A stretch of 8,631 bases of DNA from Chitinophagaceae bacterium (lineage in GTDB: Bacteria > Bacteroidota > Bacteroidia > Chitinophagales > Chitinophagaceae): the NCBI GenBank assembly GCA_025455245.1, contig JALOMX010000066.1, positions 1 through 8,631 of the forward strand, written 5' to 3'. Under the pieces are notes generated by a model. The model saw only the letters and a list, made by a program, of their open reading frames with translations, ran no database searches and was not told the origin of the DNA. The translations under genes were made by a program, and so were the position numbers. How positions within the stretch are numbered: position 1 is the stretch's first letter; every line of letters starts with the position of its first letter. Shown here one piece after another: positions 1 through 5,115 of the stretch.

Positions 1-204
1 AAAGTTTTTACAAACCCCGATATTAAACACACACCCGTTTCAAGCGCTCTTGAGCATCCGTATCCGGTGGTTGATTTCAATACACCGATTGACAGGTTGA
101 GGCTTGTCATCAATAAAGACAACGGGGCAGCCTTGGCGCAGGACGAAGCAGGAAACTACCATATTGTTACCAAGTATGATGTGATCAAAGGGCTGGGAAA
201 TTAG
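1..204 (+). CDS. Cystathionine beta-synthase-type PLP enzyme, C-terminal CBS-domain tail (partial)
   Basis: The 5' part lies outside the window. Reading frame 1 is open from the first base to a TAG at 202-204 and gives the last 67 residues. They include the segment HPYPVVDFNTPIDRL and the ending YHIVTKYDVIKGLGN. This pattern (hydrophobic 'PVV' strand, threonine/proline turn, 'INKDNGAAL' strand, then 'G-x-YHIVTKYDVI') is that of the last CBS (Bateman) domain, as found at the C-terminus of Bacteroidota cystathionine beta-synthase proteins, where a PLP-dependent fold-type II catalytic domain precedes a CBS pair. Those enzymes condense serine (or O-acetylserine) with homocysteine or sulfide in the cytoplasm. 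The catalytic part is not visible, so other CBS-domain proteins such as IMP dehydrogenase or transporters cannot be fully excluded, but the terminal placement and wording of the motif favour the beta-synthase family. Confidence 0.72.
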   Translation, partial: KVFTNPDIKHTPVSSALEHPYPVVDFNTPIDRLRLVINKDNGAALAQDEAGNYHIVTKYDVIKGLGN

Positions 205-207
205 TAC

Positions 208-226
208 CCCAACATTATCAGTTGGG
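208..226 (+). terminator. Short GC-rich hairpin after the CBS-domain gene, possible terminator
   Basis: A perfect 6-bp stem, CCCAAC (208-213) and GTTGGG (221-226), encloses a 7-nt loop and begins four bases after the TAG stop. It lacks a run of T directly after the stem, so it is at best a weak intrinsic terminator or an mRNA 3'-end stabiliser. Confidence 0.3.
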
Positions 227-298
227 AAATATCCTGACCTTTTACCGATAATGCATAACCACCTTCTTAATCATCAGATCATTTAATAATTATTTCGG

Positions 299-490
299 AT
301 GTTGACTTTTTTACTTTGGCTCATACTTTTTGTTCTTTGTTGGCCACTTGCCATACTGGCATTGATACTTTATCCTGTTTTCTGGATCATTTCCATCCCT
401 TTCAGGATTTTAGGCATTGCGGTAGATGGGGTTTTCCAATTGCTTAAATCCATTATTTTTCTACCATCAAGGCTTTTGAAAAAAATGTAA
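299..490 (+). CDS. Small hydrophobic membrane protein, unknown function
   Basis: Encodes 63 residues that are almost wholly hydrophobic. Residues 2-27 form a leucine/isoleucine-rich membrane segment containing 'CWPLAILALILYPVFW'. A second hydrophobic stretch runs to about residue 55 ('ISIPFRILGIAVDGVFQLL'), and the tail is basic (SRLLKKM). This is consistent with one or two helices in the inner membrane and a positively charged cytoplasmic end. I recognise no named family, but the proline- and tryptophan-rich layout resembles small uncharacterised proteins common in Bacteroidota. The ATG at 299 has no clear Shine-Dalgarno sequence, only AT-rich sequence ahead of it, which is usual in this phylum. 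It follows the CBS-domain gene by 94 nt and converges on aroQ with 9 nt between the two stop codons. Coding status rests on the coherent hydrophobic pattern and on filling the gap between two real genes. Confidence 0.6.
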   Translation: MLTFLLWLILFVLCWPLAILALILYPVFWIISIPFRILGIAVDGVFQLLKSIIFLPSRLLKKM

Positions 491-498
491 CCCCAAAA

Positions 499-532
499 CT
501 CATTTATCCTTCATTTCCATCAGATAAATGAG
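499..532. terminator. 9-bp inverted repeat at the convergent gene end
   Basis: CTCATTTAT (499-507) and ATAAATGAG (524-532) are perfect inverted copies separated by 16 nt. The structure covers the last codons and stop of aroQ on the minus strand and begins 9 nt after the stop of the small plus-strand gene. It could be a bidirectional 3'-end structure. The stem is A/T-rich and the loop is long, and no T-run follows on either strand, so termination is uncertain. Confidence 0.3.
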
Positions 533-928
533 GGCAAGTTCATAACCGTGCAGTCCAAGACCGGTAATGGTACCAACACATTTTGATGATACGTGGCTTA
601 TATGCCTGAATGCTTCACGCGCTGCCGTATTACTGATATGTACCTCAACAATTTTTGCCTTCACACCGGCAACGGCATCGCCTAATGCAACGGAAGTATG
701 GGTATATCCTCCGGGATTCAATATAATGCCATCCGCAGAAAACCCTTCCTCATGAATAAAATTGATCAACTCTCCTTCTACATTGGTTTGATGATAGGTG
801 AACTCAACATCATTGTATTTTGCCTTGAGATACTCAAAAAACATTTCGAAGGATTGTTTACCGTAAACATCGGGCTCACGCTTTCCGAGAAGATTTAGGT
901 TTGGGCCGTTAATAATGGCAATTTTCAT
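500..928 (-). CDS. aroQ: 3-dehydroquinate dehydratase, type II
   Basis: Encodes 142 residues, the usual length for the small dodecameric type II enzyme, which converts 3-dehydroquinate to 3-dehydroshikimate in the shikimate pathway in the cytoplasm. Family signatures are intact: GPNLNLLGKREPDVYG at residues 8-23, with the catalytic arginine (R17) and tyrosine (Y22) on the flexible lid loop; NPGGYTHTSVAL around 71-82 for substrate binding; EVHISN around 94-99 with the catalytic histidine; then the AAREAFRH segment. All key residues are present, so it should be active. The ATG at 926-928 starts directly with the conserved 'KIAIINGPN' strand, so the start is secure. It lies 20 nt downstream of the stop of the acyltransferase-like gene on the same strand, which suggests co-transcription although no functional link is obvious. 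Confidence 0.95.
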   Translation of the reverse strand: MKIAIINGPNLNLLGKREPDVYGKQSFEMFFEYLKAKYNDVEFTYHQTNVEGELINFIHEEGFSADGIILNPGGYTHTSVALGDAVAGVKAKIVEVHISNTAAREAFRHISHVSSKCVGTITGLGLHGYELALIYLMEMKDK

Positions 929-948
929 ATTAAATATTTTCTGTTTTA

Positions 949-2109
949 TTAAAGAAACGGATGCCTTTCAAAAGGAATGGTCCTGTCGAACAAATATCGG
1001 AAGGTAGCCAACCTTCTGCATACGCTAAAGCCGAGGTGTTTGGCAATATTGTTCATTTTCGGATTCCAGTCACCAATCCATTGAAGCTCGGTTTCCTGAT
1101 ATACGGATTGATGCTGGATTACCTTGGCAGCCTCCACTATCATAAAATAATCAGCGCCGCTACCGTGAAACCGGGGTACAATTCCAAAAATGATACCGAC
1201 CATTTTTTTGAAGCCGACAAACCTTTTAAATAAAACAAACCTGATTTTTTCAATCAGCCCGAACCTCCCATTAAATTTCCTGAATATTTGATTAAGGTCC
1301 GGAATATTAATATACATCCCAATAGGCTCATCTTTATAATACGCAAACCATGCAATCTTTTCATCAATAACGGGCTTCATAGCTTTAAAAAGCTTTTTGG
1401 CCGCCTGTTCGGTCATTTCCTTATTGCCTTCATGTTTGGCCCAAGCACTATTGTATACTTTTACAAAATCAAGTGCATACTTTTCAATGTTTGATTTCTC
1501 AACCATTCTCGCGCTAAAGCCCCCCCGTTCTGCCAGTTTTTTATGGCCTTCATAAAATCTTGGCTCAAGTTCTCCCATTACCATCCTGTTATAGCAATTC
1601 TGATAATAAAAAACTTCAAGCCCATACGCTTTAAAAAGGTCGGGATAATAAGGATGGTTATAATTCATACCATATAACGGTGAATAAAAACCTTCAACAA
1701 CCAAACCCCACCATTTATCCCGCTCTCCAAAATTGACAGGGCCATCCATGGCTTCCATACCTTCATTTTTGAGCCAGTTTTTGGCAGTATCAAGTAAAAG
1801 GAATGCCGCTTCCCGATCATTGATACATTCAAAAAATCCAAAACAACCTACAGGTATTTTATCTCCCTTGTTTTTATATTTTTTTGATGTAAAAGCTGCA
1901 ATTCGTCCAATACTGTTTCCATTGGAATCCAACAAAACCCATCTATTCAATTTTCCATCTTTGAAAGATTTATTTTTTGCAGGGTTGAAAACATCATCCA
2001 TGTCTTTATCCAAAGGGCGAATGTAATTCGGGTCATTTTTGTATAACCCTGGGCTTGTTTCCAAAAATAAGGCCTCCGTTTGCGGAGAACGAACTTCTAC
2101 TATTTGCAT
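949..2109 (-). CDS. YghO-like GNAT-fold acyltransferase-family protein
   Basis: Encodes 386 residues from the ATG at 2107-2109; a TTG two codons further upstream is also in frame but less likely. The sequence follows a family widespread in bacteria, often annotated YghO-like or N-acetyltransferase-like: 'LYKNDPNYIRPL' near residue 22, 'GRIAAF' at about 68-73, 'GFFEC' at about 91-95, 'GPVNFGERDKWWGLVVEGF' at about 123-141 and 'NHPYYPDLF' at about 151-159. The C-terminal half (from about 180) would hold a second GNAT-like fold. I see no signal peptide or membrane helix, so it is probably cytoplasmic. The acyl donor and substrate are unknown to me, and the family is poorly characterised. It probably forms a transcription unit with aroQ, 20 nt downstream. 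A strong promoter match lies immediately upstream of the start codon. Confidence 0.78.
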   Translation of the reverse strand: MQIVEVRSPQTEALFLETSPGLYKNDPNYIRPLDKDMDDVFNPAKNKSFKDGKLNRWVLLDSNGNSIGRIAAFTSKKYKNKGDKIPVGCFGFFECINDREAAFLLLDTAKNWLKNEGMEAMDGPVNFGERDKWWGLVVEGFYSPLYGMNYNHPYYPDLFKAYGLEVFYYQNCYNRMVMGELEPRFYEGHKKLAERGGFSARMVEKSNIEKYALDFVKVYNSAWAKHEGNKEMTEQAAKKLFKAMKPVIDEKIAWFAYYKDEPIGMYINIPDLNQIFRKFNGRFGLIEKIRFVLFKRFVGFKKMVGIIFGIVPRFHGSGADYFMIVEAAKVIQHQSVYQETELQWIGDWNPKMNNIAKHLGFSVCRRLATFRYLFDRTIPFERHPFL

Positions 2110-2112
2110 AGG

Positions 2113-2142
2113 CAAATGTAATTAACGTTAACTCCAGGCAAA
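2113..2142 (-). promoter_or_regulatory. Bacteroidota-type promoter for the acyltransferase-aroQ unit
   Basis: Read on the minus strand, TTTG (2142-2139) is followed after 18 nt by TACATTTG (2120-2113). This is a full match to the Bacteroidota primary sigma consensus TAnnTTTG (-7 box) with a TTG-type -33 element at suitable spacing. Only 3 nt separate the -7 box from the ATG at 2109, so transcription would begin at or next to the start codon. The 10-bp palindrome TTAACGTTAA (2122-2131) sits in the spacer and could be an operator. Confidence 0.5.
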
Positions 2143-2171
2143 AAAAAACCGGAATTGGTAAAAAGTCCTTT

Positions 2172-2207
2172 TTTGAAACCATCAAATTTCGTACCTTTCA
2201 AACCATC
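2172..2207 (+). promoter_or_regulatory. Weak candidate promoter and direct repeats ahead of the ytxH-like cassette
   Basis: TTTG (2172-2175) and TACCTTTC (2192-2199, one mismatch to TAnnTTTG) lie 16 nt apart, shorter than usual. Two copies of AAACCATC (2176-2183 and 2200-2207), 24 nt apart start to start, fall in the spacer and just after the box. Further down the leader is a 6-bp stem TCAGGG/CCCTGA (2224-2229, 2245-2250). The cassette must have a promoter somewhere in 2110-2285, since the upstream neighbour is divergent; this is the best match I can see, but it is weak. Confidence 0.22.
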
Positions 2208-2285
2208 TGAAATTAGTTGGAAATCAGGGCAAAAAATAGGAAATCCCTGAAAGTTAATCATTCTTAATCTCTAAAAAAGTAAGGT

Positions 2286-2513
2286 ATGAAAACATCAACC
2301 AAAGTGCTGCTAGGATTTGCAGCAGGAGTGGCAGCAGGTGCAGGCCTTTACTATCTTGCACAAACCGAAAAAGGTAAAGAAATAGTAAATGACATTGGCC
2401 GCAGGGCTGAAGGACTGAAGAAGGGAATGGGCAATATGGTTGACAAAGGCAAGCATATGGCCGAAGACCTTGTTAAGAAATTCAACGGCACCCATCAAGA
2501 AACTGCTGTATGA
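2286..2513 (+). CDS. YtxH-like small membrane-anchored protein
   Basis: Encodes 75 residues. Residues 6-24 are a glycine/alanine-rich hydrophobic helix (VLLGFAAGVAAGAGLYYLA) with GxxxG-type small-residue packing. A basic and amphipathic tail follows, with 'TEKGKEIVNDIGRRAEGLKKGMGNMVDKGKHMAEDLVKKF'. This is the layout of YtxH-domain proteins: an N-terminal glycine-rich membrane helix and a charged helical or coiled tail, often linked with envelope or general stress responses. The ATG at 2286 is preceded by AAGG, a weak ribosome binding site. It is the first gene of a three-gene cassette and its TGA overlaps the next ATG (ATGA, 2510-2513), implying translational coupling. A structural or scaffold role at the inner membrane is inferred; no enzymatic motif is visible. 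Confidence 0.8.
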   Translation: MKTSTKVLLGFAAGVAAGAGLYYLAQTEKGKEIVNDIGRRAEGLKKGMGNMVDKGKHMAEDLVKKFNGTHQETAV

Positions 2514-2884
2514 GGGAGCAATCGTCAGGCTCATTCCTGAGCGATATCAGGCTGGAAACGGAAAACTATGTTCAGGCAAGGATTAACCTTTTCCAGTTAC
2601 AATTAACCGAAAAATTGGCAAGGCTAACAGGTGTTATAACTGTTATCGTTGTGGTAGCAATATTGTTTCTCCTGTTAATTTCGGGATTAAGCCTGATGGC
2701 CGGATTTTATTTTGCAGAAAAATTGCAAAGCAATTATTATGGCTTTGCAGTGGTGGCAGGTTTTTATGCTTTCCTTTCCATTGTTTGTTGGATAGCAAGA
2801 AAAAAGCTTGCCACCTTTTTTGCCGGAAAATTCGTTAAAATTCTTTTTGAAACCACCAAACCTGACACGGCCCCAAAAAACTAA
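2510..2884 (+). CDS. Holin-superfamily-like two-helix membrane protein (putative actinobacterial holin-X type)
   Basis: Encodes 124 residues. An N-terminal amphipathic region of about 38 residues (ETENYVQARINLFQLQLTEKLARL) is followed by two membrane helices, about residues 40-65 (TGVITVIVVVAILFLLLISGLSLMAG) and about 77-94, then a basic tail. This matches the layout of proteins annotated as 'phage holin family' (the Phage_holin_3_6-type family). In Bacteroidota such proteins usually sit beside ytxH-like genes and are not lysis genes; no endolysin or phage gene is nearby. The start overlaps the preceding stop by 4 nt, and the next gene begins 2 nt after its TAA. The role is probably in the membrane or envelope. 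The family call is from topology and context, not from a catalytic motif. Confidence 0.75.
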   Translation: MREQSSGSFLSDIRLETENYVQARINLFQLQLTEKLARLTGVITVIVVVAILFLLLISGLSLMAGFYFAEKLQSNYYGFAVVAGFYAFLSIVCWIARKKLATFFAGKFVKILFETTKPDTAPKN

Positions 2885-2886
2885 AA

Positions 2887-3216
2887 ATGTTTAGTAACCG
2901 TGACCTTTCACATATTAAAAACCTAAAGCAGCTTGCCCAGGAAAAGCTGCTTGCCGAAGAAAATATCCTTGATGCCGAATACCGGCTTGAATCTGCTTTT
3001 GCCGGGCTTCCGGGAAGAGCTTTGGGAGGTGTTGTAAGCATGGCTGCAGGAGCAGTTGTTAAAGGCATACAGGACCATTTTGAAAAAAAAGAGCCCGCTG
3101 AAGATGACATCCCTGAACCTGTCCCCCTCAGTGAAACCTTAAAATCGGTAGGTACCGAAACCGCCATGTTTGCTTTGGCAAAACTTGTAGAGAAATTACT
3201 TGAAAGAAGAGGATAA
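2887..3216 (+). CDS. Hypothetical protein, third gene of the envelope cassette
   Basis: Encodes 109 residues of unknown function. Residues 1-40 are a charged amphipathic helix with 'LKQLAQEKLLAEENILDAEYRLESAF', likely a coiled coil. A small-residue-rich stretch at about 41-60 (LPGRALGGVVSMAAGAVVKG) could be a membrane-associating hairpin or weak helix. A proline/acidic linker ('KKEPAEDDIPEPVPLSE') follows, then a C-terminal helix containing 'TAMFALAKLVEKLLERR'. I recognise no family. The tight packing (2 nt after the preceding stop) places it in the same operon as the YtxH-like and holin-like proteins, so a joint function at the envelope is likely. Its last 21 bp overlap the 3' end of the convergent oxidoreductase gene. 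Confidence 0.7.
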   Translation: MFSNRDLSHIKNLKQLAQEKLLAEENILDAEYRLESAFAGLPGRALGGVVSMAAGAVVKGIQDHFEKKEPAEDDIPEPVPLSETLKSVGTETAMFALAKLVEKLLERRG

Positions 3217-4194
3217 TTTTTTCTTCAAATCGGCTGCAATAATTTCCGCATGAACCCTGCTGTTTTCAATAAACCATACATGAGTATCCATTCCTCCGAC
3301 TACAACCCCTGCGAGGTAAAGCCCTTGCACATTGGATTCCATGGTTTGTTCATTATATGCGGGAAAAAACTTACCATCATTACTTAATGCCACCCCCAAT
3401 TGTTCAAGAAAACTGAAATCAGGTTTATATCCTGTCATCGCCAATACCCAATCGTTTTCAATCTCAATGCTACCTTCGGGTGTTTCAATTTCTACCGTAT
3501 CGGGATGTATTGCCCTGACTTTTGAACTTACATAAGCCGTAATGCTGCCTTCTTTTATTCGGTTAACAATATCCGGACGAACCCAGTACTTAACTCTTTC
3601 CCCAATATCATTTTCAATCATGACCATGGAAACGATGGCACCTTTGCGCCAGCACTCCAGGGCTGCATCTACGGCGCTGTTGTTGCCACCGACCACCAAT
3701 ACCCGTTGAAATGCATAAAAATGCGGGTCTTTGTAATAATGGGAAACCTTCGATAGTTCTTCACCCGGCACATTTAATGCTACGGGCCGGTCATAAAAAC
3801 CTGTAGCAACAATGATCTTGCTGGCTTTATAAACGGATTTTGATGTCTTGATAAGAAAATCAGTTCCTTCATTATCCCTGTTAACTGCAAGAACTTCTTC
3901 AAAAAGCCTTACCGTAAGGTCAAAATGAACAACAACCCTACGGTAATATTCAAGGGCTTCTGCACGACCCGGTTTGGGTTGCAAACACACAAACGGAAGC
4001 CCCCCGATTTCAAGCCTTTCGGCAGTACTGAAAAAAGTCATGTTTTGCGGGTAATGGTAAAGACTATTAACAAGGCAACCTTTGTCAATTACTACATAAT
4101 TCAAACCCAGCTTTTGTATATTAATGGCACAAGCCAATCCGATTGGTCCGGCCCCAATAATTACCACATCACATTCGTGAAACATTGATTTCAT
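3196..4194 (-). CDS. YpdA/Bdr-like FAD/NADPH-dependent oxidoreductase (putative bacillithiol-disulfide reductase family)
   Basis: Encodes 332 residues with the thioredoxin-reductase-like two-dinucleotide fold. The FAD site GAGPIG is at residues 14-19. The family block 'KGCLVNSLYHYPQNMTFFSTAERLEIGG' is at about 38-65. 'ATGFYD' at 130-135 is the link between domains. The NADPH site GGNNSA is at 169-174, and the second FAD motif 'GLYLAGVV' is at 291-298. Length and motif order match YpdA, the NADPH-dependent reductase proposed to regenerate bacillithiol from its disulfide in the cytoplasm. No CxxC redox pair exists (cysteines at 8, 22, 40, 70 and 181 only), which is normal for this family. The position that is cysteine in the Staphylococcus protein (GGGPCG) is isoleucine here. 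The start at 4194 is likely; a second in-frame ATG lies three codons later. The 3' end overlaps the convergent cassette. Confidence 0.85.
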   Translation of the reverse strand: MKSMFHECDVVIIGAGPIGLACAINIQKLGLNYVVIDKGCLVNSLYHYPQNMTFFSTAERLEIGGLPFVCLQPKPGRAEALEYYRRVVVHFDLTVRLFEEVLAVNRDNEGTDFLIKTSKSVYKASKIIVATGFYDRPVALNVPGEELSKVSHYYKDPHFYAFQRVLVVGGNNSAVDAALECWRKGAIVSMVMIENDIGERVKYWVRPDIVNRIKEGSITAYVSSKVRAIHPDTVEIETPEGSIEIENDWVLAMTGYKPDFSFLEQLGVALSNDGKFFPAYNEQTMESNVQGLYLAGVVVGGMDTHVWFIENSRVHAEIIAADLKKKLSSSFK

Positions 4195-4371
4195 TTAATT
4201 CTGTTTATGCCTTTTGAACACCATTCTACACCCAATCCAAATTCCGAACAAAAAAGAATGATAAATTTGACAGGAACATCCTTTTCATTAATTTTTTATT
4301 TCCCGGCGTCAAAAGAACAAAGTTGCATTGATATTGTATTGAATAAATCAACACATCCAAATTGGATAAAA

Positions 4372-5115
4372 ATGGATTTTAACAGGTTTAAACCGGGTAT
4401 TGTTTTCATTCTGATGCTATTTATTCTTGCAGGTTTAATGGCATGTTCCAAAGAAAGCAGCACCACGCCTGAACTACCACCCACGCCCCCTTTTAATCCG
4501 GGGTTGGTTAATCCGCCTATTCGAATGATTGCGCTCGGTGACAGTTACACTATTGGACAAGGAGTGGAGATAACCGACCGGTTTCCTCATCAAACAGCCG
4601 ATCTTTTAAGGAAACAACAAAAAAGCATTATTGATCCTGAGTATATTGCTCAAACCGGGTGGACAACCTCCAATCTTCTCTCGGCCATAGAAGGCGCAAA
4701 CAAGCCCCTGAATTACGATATCGTAACCTTACTGATCGGGGTAAATAACCAGTACCAGGGAAGGGATACGCTTGAATACTACAATCAATTCAGGCTCTGT
4801 TTAAATAAGGCAATCAATTTGTCGGGACGGCGCAAACCAAGGGTATTTGTTTTGAGTATCCCCGATTATGGTGTAACGCCTTTTGGTCAAAGACTGAATC
4901 CTGAAAAAATAGCACGCGAGATCGATATTTTCAACAGAATAAATGCTCAGATTGCCAGGGACTCCGGTATTTCCTACATTGAAATTACAGAAGGAAGCAG
5001 GCTTGCCAAAAATGACCTTTCGCTTGTTGCGCAGGATGGACTTCATCCATCGGGAAAAGAATATGCAAAATGGGCAGATAAATTAACTGCGTCCATTTTA
5101 AATGTTTTACGCTAA
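4372..5115 (+). CDS. SGNH/GDSL-family hydrolase, lipoprotein
   Basis: Encodes 247 residues from the ATG at 4372. The reading frame is open back to 4207, but the downstream ATG gives a proper lipoprotein signal: 'MDFNRFK', a hydrophobic core, and the lipobox LMAC with lipidated Cys25. 'CSKESS' follows, which loosely resembles the K-D/E surface-export signal of Bacteroidota lipoproteins. After a proline-rich linker, the hydrolase blocks are in order: block I GDSYTIGQ with nucleophile Ser58; block II glycine in 'TGWTTSNLL' (Gly96); block III 'IGVNNQ' with Asn125; and block V 'DGLHPS' with Asp222 and His225. The catalytic set is complete, so an esterase, lipase or deacetylase activity in the envelope or on the cell surface is likely; the substrate is unknown. 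The stop overlaps that of the convergent tandem-CBM48 gene by 4 bp (CTAA, 5112-5115). Confidence 0.9.
   Translation: MDFNRFKPGIVFILMLFILAGLMACSKESSTTPELPPTPPFNPGLVNPPIRMIALGDSYTIGQGVEITDRFPHQTADLLRKQQKSIIDPEYIAQTGWTTSNLLSAIEGANKPLNYDIVTLLIGVNNQYQGRDTLEYYNQFRLCLNKAINLSGRRKPRVFVLSIPDYGVTPFGQRLNPEKIAREIDIFNRINAQIARDSGISYIEITEGSRLAKNDLSLVAQDGLHPSGKEYAKWADKLTASILNVLR

Noticed and set aside
961..2026. Several plus-strand open frames (for example 961-1233 and 1733-2026) opposite the YghO-like gene.
   Set aside because: They lie opposite a family-supported coding sequence, and their products are compositionally odd and resemble no protein that I know.
2286..3216. A prophage or lysis cassette, suggested by the holin-like membrane protein.
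   Set aside because: There is no endolysin, integrase or structural gene nearby, and the YtxH-like and holin-like pairing is typical of chromosomal envelope genes in this phylum.
4262..4269. TAAATTTG, a perfect -7 box match ahead of the SGNH gene.
   Set aside because: No TTG-type -33 element lies at a suitable distance upstream, and such A/T-rich octamers occur by chance in this DNA.
4207..4371. In-frame upstream extension of the SGNH lipoprotein gene, adding 55 residues from an ATG at 4207.
   Set aside because: The extension is not signal-like and would bury the lipoprotein signal peptide. The ATG at 4372 gives a proper n-region, hydrophobic core and lipobox.
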